Part shown: positions 9,094 to 17,259 of the stretch, one piece after another
How positions within the stretch are numbered: the first letter of the stretch is position 1
Layout of the letters: the number at the start of each line of letters is the position of its first letter
Source of the DNA: Anaerolineaceae bacterium UBA1415
Lineage (GTDB): Bacteria > Chloroflexota > Anaerolineae > Anaerolineales > Anaerolineaceae
Assembly: GCA_002305635.1 (NCBI GenBank)
Contig: DBPR01000021.1
Span: 1-64,000 of the forward strand
Direction: 5' to 3'
Length of the DNA: 64,000 bases
Translations under genes and position numbers: made by a program
The notes under the pieces: model-generated
What the model saw: only the letters and a program-made list of their open reading frames with translations
What the model was told of the DNA's origin: nothing
The model's database searches: none

Positions 9094-9378
9094 TTAATCA
9101 ACACGCAGAATACTGGTGCGCAAAATTTGTTCGTTGAAGCCCAGGGTTCGTTTCAGGGCAACCACGTTTTGAGGGTCAAAATCAAAATTAACCAAAACAT
9201 AATAGCCTTCGTTCATTTTACGAATGGGATAAGCCAGCTTGCGCTTGCCCCAGCGGTCGGTTTTGGTGATCTCACCCTGGTTGGATTTAATCAGATTTTC
9301 GATGGTTTCGACAGCAGCGTCAATCGTTGCTTCGTCCAGGTCTGCCTGGAGGATATAAATGAGTTCATATTTGTGCAT
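9094..9378 (-). CDS. rpsF: 30S ribosomal protein S6
   Basis: S6 binds S18 and the central domain of 16S rRNA. The 94-residue protein has the family pattern (YELIYILQ at the N-terminus, DRWGKRKLAYPIRKMNEGYYVLVNFD). The start has AAAGGAG four bases upstream, placed in the loop of a small hairpin. The next gene is rpsR; ssb, which often lies between them, is absent. Confidence 0.97.
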   Translation of the reverse strand: MHKYELIYILQADLDEATIDAAVETIENLIKSNQGEITKTDRWGKRKLAYPIRKMNEGYYVLVNFDFDPQNVVALKRTLGFNEQILRTSILRVD

Positions 9379-9382
9379 ACTT

Positions 9383-9399
9383 CGAGGCTCCTTTCCTCG
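9383..9399 (-). promoter_or_regulatory. RBS-containing hairpin before rpsF, possible S6:S18 autoregulatory site
   Basis: On the minus strand CGAGG pairs with CCTCG around the loop AAAGGAG, which is the ribosome binding site of rpsF. CCG overlaps the 5' side of the stem. S6:S18 leader motifs are known to carry a CCG next to hairpins near rpsF, but this has not been matched to the published consensus. Confidence 0.45.
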
Positions 9400-9575
9400 G
9401 GTCTATTCCTGTTTGAGCTGTTAGCCTGCAGGAGTGGAAGGTTTGAATTTTCGGCACTATACCGAGTTTAACAGCAAAAGTTTATCACAAACGTGGCAGG
9501 ATGCAAGGTTTTGCTGCCCAGGAATGTGCTGTTCCCATGTAACTTCATATTTTGATGAGGTTAACTTAATAAAAA

Positions 9576-9612
9576 TTCAAAAAGCCCGACATTGCTATCG
9601 GGCCTTTTGAAC
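9576..9612 (-). terminator. Terminator after the 4-TM protein gene
   Basis: On the minus strand, GCCCGATA and its partner form a stem flanked by TTCAAAA/TTTTGAA and followed by a T-rich tail (TTTTTGAATTTTTATT). It ends the gene at 9622-10005. The remaining 160 bases up to rpsF hold the rpsF leader and nothing else recognisable. Confidence 0.8.
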
Positions 9613-9621
9613 TTACTCGCC

Positions 9622-10005
9622 TTAGTCGTCATCCCGATCGCGCTTGCGCGATGAGCGGTCGTTGGCAAAGAGCATTGTTGCGATGCTGACAATGATCGAG
9701 CCCAACAAAGCAGGCAAAAATCCATCAACATGGTAGCCAGCGCCAAACCAGGATTGAGCGATGTTTGACGAAAGCATGAACATACCAGCATTCAATACCA
9801 GGCTGAACAGCCCGAGCGTCAAGACGATAAAACCACAGGATAGGGTTTTCAGGATGGGCAACAGGGTGGCATTTAACAACGCTAGTACTGCTGCCATGAT
9901 TGCGTAAGTCGTCCAGCCTTGCCCTGAAACATGGATACCGGGAACGATCCAGGCTGCCAGAAATACCGCTGCCAAAATTACCAACCAACGTTTAAAAAGA
10001 TTCAT
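9622..10005 (-). CDS. Four-TM membrane protein, YvlD / phage holin superfamily IV
   Basis: A 127-residue protein with four hydrophobic helices, starting MNLFKRWLVILAAVFLAAWIV and containing LLNATLLPIL and GLFSLVLNAGMFML, typical of the YvlD/holin-IV family. Members are widespread single genes of unknown function and are not evidence of a prophage. The C-terminus is strongly charged (RSSRKRDRDDD). AAAGGA lies before the start. Confidence 0.8.
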   Translation of the reverse strand: MNLFKRWLVILAAVFLAAWIVPGIHVSGQGWTTYAIMAAVLALLNATLLPILKTLSCGFIVLTLGLFSLVLNAGMFMLSSNIAQSWFGAGYHVDGFLPALLGSIIVSIATMLFANDRSSRKRDRDDD

Positions 10006-10089
10006 AATATTATCCTTTCTACTAACTTGTCTCTATTATCATTCATTAATTGCATGACGTGGGATAGATAATCTAAGGTTAATGAAAAA

Positions 10090-10162
10090 TACCCCCGGTG
10101 CGACTCGAACGCACAACCTACAGTTTAGAAGACTGGTGCTCTATCCATTGAGCTACGGGGGC
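10090..10162 (-). tRNA. tRNA-Arg (anticodon TCT)
   Basis: A full cloverleaf on the minus strand: acceptor GCCCCCG/CGGGGGT, D-arm GCTC...GAGC, anticodon loop CTTCTAA (TCT) and T-arm GTGCG-TTCGAGT-CGCAC. No 3' CCA is encoded. Two weak pairs are visible: G1 with U72 and a C27/U43 mismatch at the top of the anticodon stem. Confidence 0.95.
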
Positions 10163-10226
10163 AAGCTGATAGATTATAATGCGATTTTGTTAATTCGCCA
10201 GACCTTTTATCGATGTTTACCGGCCA

Positions 10227-10649
10227 CTATACAGGGCGGATGCCTTTGTAGACCGTGGTTGAACCGATCGTGCTTAGAATCGTATTGGCAGGGCGGTTGA
10301 TGATTTCAGCCAGCTCTTCAGAATCGAGCGGCTGATTATTGTTACTCAAAAAGACCTTGAAGATCGAGTCCACCAATGGGGCGTTTTCTGAGAAAAAATT
10401 TTCCTGGCGGGCGCAGTGGTTGATCAGGGTGAAGGTAAGCGCGTCGCCATGAACGACTTCACCAGTATCCGGATCGACCAGATCCAGATCGGTACGGTCG
10501 CTGAAATCCGCAAAGCTTTCGCGATGTTCCGGGCATAGAAAAGAAACCAAAGAGTTGCGCCAATTGCGATCCTGCGACTTCCACCAGTCAAAATCAATGC
10601 GGAATTTCGTGTTTTTGCTTGGTTTAATTAAGCTTGACCTGGTAACCAT
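10227..10649 (-). CDS. Unrecognised 140-residue protein
   Basis: I do not recognise this protein. It is soluble, with WWKSQDRNWRNSLVSFLCPEH near the N-terminus and a C-terminal region (SEELAEIINRPANTILSTIG) that looks like a small helical domain. The start has AGGAGA upstream. It lies 8 bases after the 529-residue gene, so the two form an operon. The partner also ends in a helical DNA-binding-like region, so a shared regulatory role is possible but unproven. Confidence 0.75.
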   Translation of the reverse strand: MVTRSSLIKPSKNTKFRIDFDWWKSQDRNWRNSLVSFLCPEHRESFADFSDRTDLDLVDPDTGEVVHGDALTFTLINHCARQENFFSENAPLVDSIFKVFLSNNNQPLDSEELAEIINRPANTILSTIGSTTVYKGIRPV

Positions 10650-10657
10650 ACAATCTC

Positions 10658-12247
10658 CTATGCCTTTTCTGTGATATGGAAATAGTTATCGCCAACATGG
10701 AAGAAATCTTCATTACTGATGAGGACATCGAGAAGATCCATCGGGGTGGTCCGTCGGAAAATGTTCATGGCAGCATAAAGATCGATGAAATGAACATGGC
10801 GTTGATTGTTCAGCTTCGAGAGCTCGGTCATCATGCGCATGACATCAGCCTTGAGGGTAGGCGTCTTGCTTTGGCGCGCTTTCCAAACCGCGTCCAGCCC
10901 AGCCACATCCGGGATCGCGATCGCCATGCGCTCGTTGAAGCCTGCGTAGATCGGCTGCCGCAGCAGGGCAAACACCATTCCGCCATCAGCGCCAACCAGG
11001 ACGGTTTTGATCCATTCCTTGTTGGTGCGTTTTCGTTGTGGGCTGATCTTCATCAAACCGGGATCACCAGTGGCGGTGATATCGATGATGCTGCCGGGGA
11101 TCAGATTTTTCTCCTCAAACCAATCGCGTAACCCAATGACGTAATTGCCTTCGCGTACCAGCCAGGCAGAGATCATTGCTTGTGATTGTTCATCGATAAA
11201 AGCTATTTTGACATTCTGCGATTCAAGTGCGGATGGAAAGACCTGGTTGGTATTGGGGGTGACAGGCAGGCTGCCGGAGCGCCAGTGTGGATAGGTGAGT
11301 GTCAGACTGATCGTTTCAGCTCTTTCAGCGTCATTAATTTCCTCGATCGAGAAAGAAAGCTCATCATCCAGGTCGTAGAGAAGATTGAAAAACTCCTCTG
11401 GTAGTTCCTGATCGATAGGCTTGGGCTCATCGGCAGTCAGATAGAGCGGCTTGCTTTGGACTTCTTCCGGCTCCAGGCGGCGCAGGAACCAGGAGAATTT
11501 TCCGGTCGTCCCAACTTCATCAAAGCGGGGATCTTCCTGCAGTGCATAATTGAGGGAGAAGGCGAGCAGCTTTTTGTTGTCTGTGTTTGCGCCGAGCTCG
11601 AGTTGTTCCATCAGCTCTTCAATGCTCAGGGGACCACCGGACATAGAATCGAGAATAGCTTCCGCGATGTTCAAATGGCCGGGCCCAAGATCAATTAGTA
11701 GCGATTGCGGGAACCATGTGTCGCCAATGCGGATCAGTTCAGACTGGTTGTCAAGAGCGGCGCGCAGTTTTTGTTGGAGCTGTTTTCCATGCAGGAGCAT
11801 GATCGCGTCAAAGCTTTCATCGGCTGACGACTTTTGACTGTAATCCTTCTCATTTAGTCGGTGATCTTCAAGCTGAGTGGCAAAATTACGGATGGTACCA
11901 TCTTCAAACTCAATTTCTGCCACCTGAAAGGGTGGCATAGCAGGGTTTACACTCTCGCGTAATGAAGTTACGACTCCGATCTGATCATCCAGTTCGGGGA
12001 AACGGATTTTATCTGCCAGCTGATAAGTGTTTTTAGGCTGGTAAGCCAGGCCAGCATGAGCTTCAAGAGCAGCTTCTTGTCTGCGAATTTGTTCCTGTCT
12101 AAAATTAACCAGGACTTTACATAATTCCTGAATGGTCAGTGGCAATTCTGTTTCAAAGAGATAATTGCTTAGGTGCTGAAGGTCTGCTGGCTCGATCTCC
12201 AGCTTATCCCAGTAATTAAAAGTTTTATTATTCTTCAAAACGTCCAT
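10658..12247 (-). CDS. Unrecognised 529-residue protein with HTH-like repeats
   Basis: I do not recognise this protein. Two short segments (ELPLTIQELCKVLV and GPLSIEELMEQLEL) read like helix-turn-helix elements, and the C-terminus (HVHFIDLYAAMNIFRRTTPMDLLDVL) resembles HARE-HTH/winged-helix sequences. The middle (residues about 90-130) reads like a small beta-rich domain. The frame stays open to 12496, but that part overlaps the divergent gene. ATG 12247 has GAGG upstream and a TATAAT box 31 bases away. It leads the operon with the 140-residue gene. Confidence 0.75.
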   Translation of the reverse strand: MDVLKNNKTFNYWDKLEIEPADLQHLSNYLFETELPLTIQELCKVLVNFRQEQIRRQEAALEAHAGLAYQPKNTYQLADKIRFPELDDQIGVVTSLRESVNPAMPPFQVAEIEFEDGTIRNFATQLEDHRLNEKDYSQKSSADESFDAIMLLHGKQLQQKLRAALDNQSELIRIGDTWFPQSLLIDLGPGHLNIAEAILDSMSGGPLSIEELMEQLELGANTDNKKLLAFSLNYALQEDPRFDEVGTTGKFSWFLRRLEPEEVQSKPLYLTADEPKPIDQELPEEFFNLLYDLDDELSFSIEEINDAERAETISLTLTYPHWRSGSLPVTPNTNQVFPSALESQNVKIAFIDEQSQAMISAWLVREGNYVIGLRDWFEEKNLIPGSIIDITATGDPGLMKISPQRKRTNKEWIKTVLVGADGGMVFALLRQPIYAGFNERMAIAIPDVAGLDAVWKARQSKTPTLKADVMRMMTELSKLNNQRHVHFIDLYAAMNIFRRTTPMDLLDVLISNEDFFHVGDNYFHITEKA

Positions 12248-12278
12248 AAAATCCTCTAAAAATTCAGTTATCATATAG

Positions 12279-12284
12279 ATTATA
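12279..12284 (-). promoter_or_regulatory. -10 box for the 529-residue gene
   Basis: TGTATAAT region on the minus strand in the 66-base gap between divergent genes; the implied leader is about 25 bases and holds GAGG before the ATG at 12247. Confidence 0.5.
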
Positions 12285-12313
12285 CATGAAAAGAAAAAGA
12301 GAGAAACGTAAAA

Positions 12314-13213
12314 ATGGGAACAAATATCGCAAAAACTGAAATGTTTGGATGGAAGAATTGCTATTCGCTTAGTGCCGGTAATCTTGAGATGGTGGCAACC
12401 GCTGACATCGGTCCCCGGATCATATTTTTTGGAGAAAAAGGCGGGCCTAATATGCTTAAGATCTATGAAGATCAGGCAGGCCGCAGCGGAGATCAAAAAT
12501 GGTTAGTGTATGGCGGCCATCGCGTCTGGGCGGCCCCGGAAGACCCTGTTCTTTCATATATTCCTGATAATGATTCCGTCGACGTAATTATCAACGATGA
12601 AGAAAAAAGCATTCGATTGATCAGGAGTAATGACGGAAGCGGGCTCCAAAAATCAATAGAATTGCGCGTAGATGATAACAAGTTCATCATTTGCAACAAA
12701 CTCATGAACGAAAGAAATGTTCCGGTCAGGACAGCCTCATGGGGTCTCACAAGCTGCGCGCCAGGCGGAGTTGCGATCCTGCCGCTTATTCGGAATACTG
12801 ATGAAGACCTGCTTTTACGATCCGATTTTAGTCTCAATTTATGGAATTACACCGATCTTGGCGAACCTTCTTTTGAATGGCATAAGAATGTTCTATGCGT
12901 TCATCAGGATAGATGTCTTGCGCCTCAAAAAGTTGGTTATTCGATCGAAAAACCGATCCTTGCTTACAAACTTGGTGATAATCTGATCGTAAAGAAAAAG
13001 ATAGGGGCAACAAACCCTGATTTCGAATATCCTGACCGGAATTCCAATACTGAAGTCTACTTTAATCCAGATCTGATCGAACTTGAATTCTTAAGTGAAT
13101 GGAAAACGCTTTTGCCCGGTGAATATGTTTTTCATGAAGAAGAATTAAGTTTAATAAGAATTGATGACAGAGAAAGCATCAACTCTGTCATCAATCTGGT
13201 TTTGAACTTATAA
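12314..13213 (+). CDS. DUF4380-domain protein, galactose mutarotase-like fold
   Basis: A 299-residue protein whose N-terminal half (LEMVATADIGPRIIFFG, then YGGHRVWAAPED) matches the DUF4380 pattern, related to aldose 1-epimerase-like beta-sandwich proteins that bind sugars. The substrate is unknown. There is no signal peptide, so it is cytoplasmic. Its last 20 codons contain a strong inverted repeat (13161-13194) that probably ends transcription of the convergent ftsZ operon. Confidence 0.75.
   Translation: MGTNIAKTEMFGWKNCYSLSAGNLEMVATADIGPRIIFFGEKGGPNMLKIYEDQAGRSGDQKWLVYGGHRVWAAPEDPVLSYIPDNDSVDVIINDEEKSIRLIRSNDGSGLQKSIELRVDDNKFIICNKLMNERNVPVRTASWGLTSCAPGGVAILPLIRNTDEDLLLRSDFSLNLWNYTDLGEPSFEWHKNVLCVHQDRCLAPQKVGYSIEKPILAYKLGDNLIVKKKIGATNPDFEYPDRNSNTEVYFNPDLIELEFLSEWKTLLPGEYVFHEEELSLIRIDDRESINSVINLVLNL
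13161..13194 (-). terminator. Hairpin terminator of the ftsZ operon inside the DUF4380 gene
   Basis: TTGATGACAGAG (13161-13172) and CTCTGTCATCAA (13183-13194) form a perfect 12-bp stem with a 10-base loop. On the minus strand it is followed by TTCTTATTAAACTT. It lies about 25 bases past the stop of the last operon gene, within the coding sequence of the opposite gene. Confidence 0.65.
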
Positions 13214-13216
13214 CAA

Positions 13217-13576
13217 TTAAATAAAATATGCGATAAAAAATCCGATCACAAGGCCCAGGCTGGCTATGCTGAAAAGCATGATCACCTGGGTCTTAAAAAA
13301 ATCGCGTTTGCCGACTTTGTTCATCAGGGTTTCACCGTCAAGCATTCCAGGGGTGAAATCATTGGTTTCCACTTTGACGGTCTGCTGATAACTCATTTCT
13401 TCCGTCATTGAGGCATTGAACATGATCTGTTCAACAGGGGTGGCTTGATTTGCCGTAAATACGCGCAAGGTATCGAAGCTGAGCGAAACAGGTTGATCCG
13501 CCTGCGCATTTTTGAGCGCCTTCAGCTCTTTACGAGATAGCTTCGGTTTAAGAAAACTAATGCTGTTTGCTGTCAT
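13217..13576 (-). CDS. Unrecognised small tail-anchored protein in the ftsZ operon
   Basis: A 119-residue protein that I do not recognise. The first 95 residues are soluble and polar; the C-terminus is one hydrophobic helix (VIMLFSIASLGLVIGFFIAYFI), so it is likely tail-anchored in the membrane. It is the last gene of the ftsZ operon and lies 6 bases after the 73-residue gene. A role as a membrane partner of FtsZ is an inference from position only. Confidence 0.75.
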   Translation of the reverse strand: MTANSISFLKPKLSRKELKALKNAQADQPVSLSFDTLRVFTANQATPVEQIMFNASMTEEMSYQQTVKVETNDFTPGMLDGETLMNKVGKRDFFKTQVIMLFSIASLGLVIGFFIAYFI

Positions 13577-13582
13577 TCGCTC

Positions 13583-13804
13583 TTAACCTCGTGAAGTGGA
13601 CATCTTCTTTATATTTCCATCTTCATCAGCAACGACTCTGATGGTTTGTGTCAGGCTTTTCCCACCAGGTAAAGCGTCATCGAAGCTATACTGCAACAAG
13701 TAAGTACCAGGCTGCACTTCACTTACTTTCGGGTTTTTGCCCTGCAACTTGATATGTTTTTTATAAACCTTTTCGTTCACACGACGGATCGCTTCGCTTT
13801 TCAT
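13583..13804 (-). CDS. Unrecognised 73-residue protein after ftsZ
   Basis: A small soluble protein, basic at the N-terminus (MKSEAIRRVNEKVYKKH), then a beta-rich stretch (YLLQYSFDDALPGGKSLTQTIRVVADEDGNIKKM). No known family comes to mind. It starts 5 bases after the ftsZ stop, so the two must be co-transcribed. Confidence 0.7.
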   Translation of the reverse strand: MKSEAIRRVNEKVYKKHIKLQGKNPKVSEVQPGTYLLQYSFDDALPGGKSLTQTIRVVADEDGNIKKMSTSRG

Positions 13805-13809
13805 GTTGC

Positions 13810-14982
13810 CTACTTTTGGTTTCTACGTCTCAAAAACGCGGGTATTGACAGATTATCTATCTGGTCAGATTGCGTCGGATATTGCCTGACCCCAATTTCA
13901 TTGACGGTTTCTTCTTTGATGGTTTTAGCAGTAGTATCAACAGGTTGCGGTTCCTTCTTTTCGGAACTCACAATCCCACTGATACTACTATTCGAAAAAT
14001 TTGCTTTTGGTGCACCAATTCCTGTCACGATCAGGATCAATTGAACCCTGTCCGACATCCTTTCGTCCGTGATAATGCCGGGGATGACATCCGCATGTCC
14101 ACCGGTGGCGTCCTGCAGCATTTTCATTGCGTCAGTCAGGTCTTTGAAAGACATGTCAGAACTGCCGGTGAAGTTGGCGATGATCCCCGTGGCAGAATAG
14201 AGGTCAATATCATCGAGGAGGGGATGATGGAGAGCCTTGTCAATGGCCTGATGAACCTTGTCCGGTCCTTCGCCTGTGCCAATCGACATCAACGCTCCGC
14301 CGCCACGTTTCATGATGTTTTTAATATGAGAGAAGTCAACATTGATCAGGCCAGTCTCAGTGATCAGCTCTGAAATACCCTGAACACCTTTCCGTAAGAC
14401 GTCGTCGGCCAGGGTAAATGCCATTTCGAGAGGCAAGTCGCGTGGGGCAATTTCAAGCAGTTTATCGTTGGGGATGACAATGAGCGTGTCACAATATTTT
14501 TGTAGCTTTTCCAGCCCCTCTTTGGTGTTGGACTGACGCCTTCCCATTTCGAAGGAAAATGGTTTGGTCACGATCCCAACTGTTACCGCGCCGCATTCCC
14601 TGGCGATCCGGGCAGCCACCGGGATGGAACCAGTGCCGGTGCCGCCGCCCATGCCTGCGGTGAGGAAGACCAGATCCGCGCCCTGCATGATGGAGGTCAG
14701 TTGTTTGATGCTTTCTTCTGCCGCGGATTCGCCAACCGTTGGCAACCCTCCGGCGCCCAGTCCACGGGTCAGTTTTGGACCCAATTGAATTTTGTATGGC
14801 GCCAGATTATTGGCAAGCGCCTGGGCGTCTGTGTTGGCTGCGACAAACGTTACACCGCGCATTTGCCCTTCTATCATGCGATTGATGGCGTTGGAACCTC
14901 CTCCGCCCATTCCAATGACAACAATTTTCGGCAGACCGGTGTTGTTTTGTTCGAAACTTGTTTGTGGTGTGTAATTGCTCAT
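13810..14982 (-). CDS. ftsZ: FtsZ cell-division GTPase with altered T7 loop
   Basis: FtsZ polymerises into the division ring. The 390-residue protein has the GTP-binding loop GGGTGTG (113-119), GGGGSN near the N-terminus, TKPFSFE (139-145) and the C-terminal SIPAFLRR tail that binds FtsZ partners. The T7 loop reads NVDFSH (214-219): the third acidic residue of the usual NxDxxD, needed for GTP hydrolysis in E. coli FtsZ (Asp212), is His219 here. ATG 14982 follows AAGGAG; a longer frame to 15039 overlaps the upstream gene. No fts or mur genes are nearby, so this may be a second FtsZ. Confidence 0.92.
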   Translation of the reverse strand: MSNYTPQTSFEQNNTGLPKIVVIGMGGGGSNAINRMIEGQMRGVTFVAANTDAQALANNLAPYKIQLGPKLTRGLGAGGLPTVGESAAEESIKQLTSIMQGADLVFLTAGMGGGTGTGSIPVAARIARECGAVTVGIVTKPFSFEMGRRQSNTKEGLEKLQKYCDTLIVIPNDKLLEIAPRDLPLEMAFTLADDVLRKGVQGISELITETGLINVDFSHIKNIMKRGGGALMSIGTGEGPDKVHQAIDKALHHPLLDDIDLYSATGIIANFTGSSDMSFKDLTDAMKMLQDATGGHADVIPGIITDERMSDRVQLILIVTGIGAPKANFSNSSISGIVSSEKKEPQPVDTTAKTIKEETVNEIGVRQYPTQSDQIDNLSIPAFLRRRNQK

Positions 14983-14998
14983 AAAATCTCCTTCAAAT

Positions 14999-16273
14999 CT
15001 AAGCAGGTATGCTGACGCTGCTGATGATCTGTTCATCAATCAGACAGCCAGCTTCCCGTAAGATGTCAATGTCATGTGGGCTAAAGGCCCCGTTTTCATT
15101 CCAGACGGTAACTTTGCGTGCGTTGGTCGCCTCGATCAGCGAGAAGCCAATGGTTGGGCGGGAATCGCGGATGATCGGGCGGATGCGATCGAGTGTGTTT
15201 TCAGGAATTCCCCAGTCATAAGACGGCAAAAGTAAATAATGATCGATGGGGTAGATCCACTCAGCCAGTTTATCGGAGACCACATACTCAAGTTTTTCTT
15301 TGCGCGTGTGCTCTAATTTTTCTTTATATGCTGGAATGGCAGGATTTTTGGCCTGACCATTCAGATCAAAGAACGCAGTCGTGCCATCAGCTTTTATTTC
15401 GTTGGAGCTTAAGATCCAGAACAGGCAGCCGAGAATATTGTTTTTCTGATCCGCCACTCTGCCCGCATCTTCTGAGGGGCTCAGGGCAAAGTCGATCAAT
15501 TCCTCAAAACTTACTTTCGGGTCGAGAATGCTGGAACGAATATCGGAACTTCCAAAATAGAACAGGAACATTTTTGGATCAGTATCCAACAATCCATGGA
15601 TCAGATCCGCATACCATTGCCAGGTGTTGAACCCGATGTGATCTTCCTCGCCGATGTCCGTTTTGGAGTAGGGGCGGGGAACTTTCCAATTCCTTTTGCC
15701 TCCAGCCCCCCAACTGAGCGGATGGTTGAAGGTTTGCGAGCTGACCGCGATATGAAAGTTGCTTACAAAATCAAGTGAGCGTCTTTGTTTTGCCAGATCG
15801 AGCACTTTTTTGAGAAAGGACAAATCCCAGTAATCGCCGCCAGGCTGAAGGGGAGGAAAGACTGGTATCAGACCATTTTGTTCAGCCAGCCGAACAAACG
15901 GGAGGTAGCGGTCCATAAATCGTTCGACCAGGTCACCCTGAGACCAGCTATCATTTATCCAGGCTGATTTCATGTTGGGCTTGTCAAAGAAAACCACATA
16001 TTTGACGCCCCACTTTGCATAAGAACTGAGCAGAATGCGCAGGTCTTCCGGACGATAGTCAGAATTTACCGGGAAATCAAAATGGATGATCGGCTGAATG
16101 TCAGCGTTCAACAATCCTTGAATAAATTCTTCCGGAATCGCGTGTGTTGGGCTGGCTTTTAGCACCAGCCAGCCAGCCTGTAGGGATCGAAGCTCGGGCT
16201 CCCAAAGCGCAAGGTCTTTGCTTTGGTAGTGGGTCAGATCCTGAAAGTAATGAAAGCCAATTTTCTTTTCCAT
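14999..16273 (-). CDS. Unrecognised 424-residue protein upstream of ftsZ
   Basis: I do not recognise this protein. It has no signal peptide or membrane helix. The alternating strands and helices (AGWLVLKAS, PIIHFDFPV, VKYVVFFDKP, IPVFPPLQPGGDYWD) suggest a TIM-barrel, glycoside hydrolase-like domain in the first 280 residues, and the C-terminal 100 residues suggest an alpha/beta domain. The stop is 16 bases before the ftsZ start, with the ftsZ ribosome binding site in between, so it leads the ftsZ operon. A link with cell division or envelope growth is inferred from position. Confidence 0.8.
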   Translation of the reverse strand: MEKKIGFHYFQDLTHYQSKDLALWEPELRSLQAGWLVLKASPTHAIPEEFIQGLLNADIQPIIHFDFPVNSDYRPEDLRILLSSYAKWGVKYVVFFDKPNMKSAWINDSWSQGDLVERFMDRYLPFVRLAEQNGLIPVFPPLQPGGDYWDLSFLKKVLDLAKQRRSLDFVSNFHIAVSSQTFNHPLSWGAGGKRNWKVPRPYSKTDIGEEDHIGFNTWQWYADLIHGLLDTDPKMFLFYFGSSDIRSSILDPKVSFEELIDFALSPSEDAGRVADQKNNILGCLFWILSSNEIKADGTTAFFDLNGQAKNPAIPAYKEKLEHTRKEKLEYVVSDKLAEWIYPIDHYLLLPSYDWGIPENTLDRIRPIIRDSRPTIGFSLIEATNARKVTVWNENGAFSPHDIDILREAGCLIDEQIISSVSIPA

Positions 16274-16343
16274 ATTTTTGTCCCAATGTCAGGTTTTCCT
16301 ACCTATATAATGTGCAAGTACTATGCCAGGATTTAACTTCTGC

Positions 16344-16349
16344 TATAAT
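16344..16349 (+). promoter_or_regulatory. Extended -10 box abutting the NAD-epimerase-like gene
   Basis: TGCTATAAT, with the hexamer ending 7 bases before the ATG at 16357. The mRNA would be leaderless. Confidence 0.6.
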
Positions 16350-16356
16350 AGCCGGC

Positions 16357-17259
16357 ATGATTTTGGTAACTGGCAGCACAGGTTTTATCGGTCGTAAGCT
16401 CCTGGAAAAACTGGAAGCCGAAGGGCTGGACTACAGGCTTTTATTACTTTCGGGAGAGGAGCAAAGCCTTCTACCAAAGGGTAAGAAGTATGACCTTGTG
16501 CTAAGCTCAATGGAAGACGCCGGTAGTCTTCGAACGGCTTTTATTGACGTTGATACTGTCTTTTATCTTAGCGGCAGCGAGGCGCTTGGTTCAAAGGCTG
16601 ACCTGGCAAAACTTGAAGTCGCTAATTTGGATACCTTTACGCGAATCGCCAAAGATGCGAATGTGGAGCGATTCTTCTATGTCAGCCATTTGGGCGCTGA
16701 CAGAAATTCAGCTTACGGCTTGCTCAAAGCCAAAGGAATGGGCGAGGAAGTGCTTCGCAAATCCGGCCTGGACTACACCGTTTTTCGAACGAGCCGCTTA
16801 TTTGGCGAAGGCGACCGTTTCACAGAATCAATTGCCCGTTTGATCCGCAGGTTTTTGGGCTTTTTCTTTTTGCCCGGGGAAGGGCGGGTATTATTACAGC
16901 CATTGTGGGTTGAGGATTTTGTAACCGCGTTGCTCTGGTCGCTTGATCGGAAAGACCTGATCGGTCAAACGATAGAAATTGGTGGTTCAGAACAATTAAG
17001 TTACCGGGAGGTTGCCCAATTGGTTGCTGATGGCATGAAAAGAAAAGTCAGATTCCTGAACATTTCACCGGTCAATTACAGTTTTTTTACTCAAATGATC
17101 GAAAATCGCATGAAAGATCCGCCAATCAATGTATACTGGATGGACTATCTGGCAGAAAACCGAACCTGTGATCTGGACAGCATGTCCCGCATTTTTGATA
17201 TTCAGCCTGCCAGAATGAAGCAAAAACTGAGCTACCTGAGAGGAAACAAATATAAATGA
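16357..17259 (+). CDS. NAD(P)-binding atypical SDR / epimerase-like protein
   Basis: A 300-residue atypical short-chain dehydrogenase: MILVTGSTGFIGRKLLEKL is the nucleotide-binding glycine motif, FYVSHLGADRNSAYGLLKAKGMGEEVLRKSGLDYTVFR is the NmrA/NDUFA9-like central region, and the YxxxK pair is partly replaced. Such proteins are redox sensors, quinone-related reductases or sugar epimerases; the substrate is unclear. The frame is open from 16144, but the start was set at 16357 from the glycine motif and the -10 box. Its stop overlaps the GH57 start (ATGA). Confidence 0.8.
   Translation: MILVTGSTGFIGRKLLEKLEAEGLDYRLLLLSGEEQSLLPKGKKYDLVLSSMEDAGSLRTAFIDVDTVFYLSGSEALGSKADLAKLEVANLDTFTRIAKDANVERFFYVSHLGADRNSAYGLLKAKGMGEEVLRKSGLDYTVFRTSRLFGEGDRFTESIARLIRRFLGFFFLPGEGRVLLQPLWVEDFVTALLWSLDRKDLIGQTIEIGGSEQLSYREVAQLVADGMKRKVRFLNISPVNYSFFTQMIENRMKDPPINVYWMDYLAENRTCDLDSMSRIFDIQPARMKQKLSYLRGNKYK

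Noticed and set aside
9622..10005. Prophage signal from the holin-family protein
   Set aside because: This 4-TM family is a common chromosomal housekeeping-type gene; no other phage genes or integrase are around it.
10082..10300. 72-codon plus-strand open frame
   Set aside because: It reads straight across the tRNA-Arg gene (antisense); this is a common spurious frame made by tRNA sequence.
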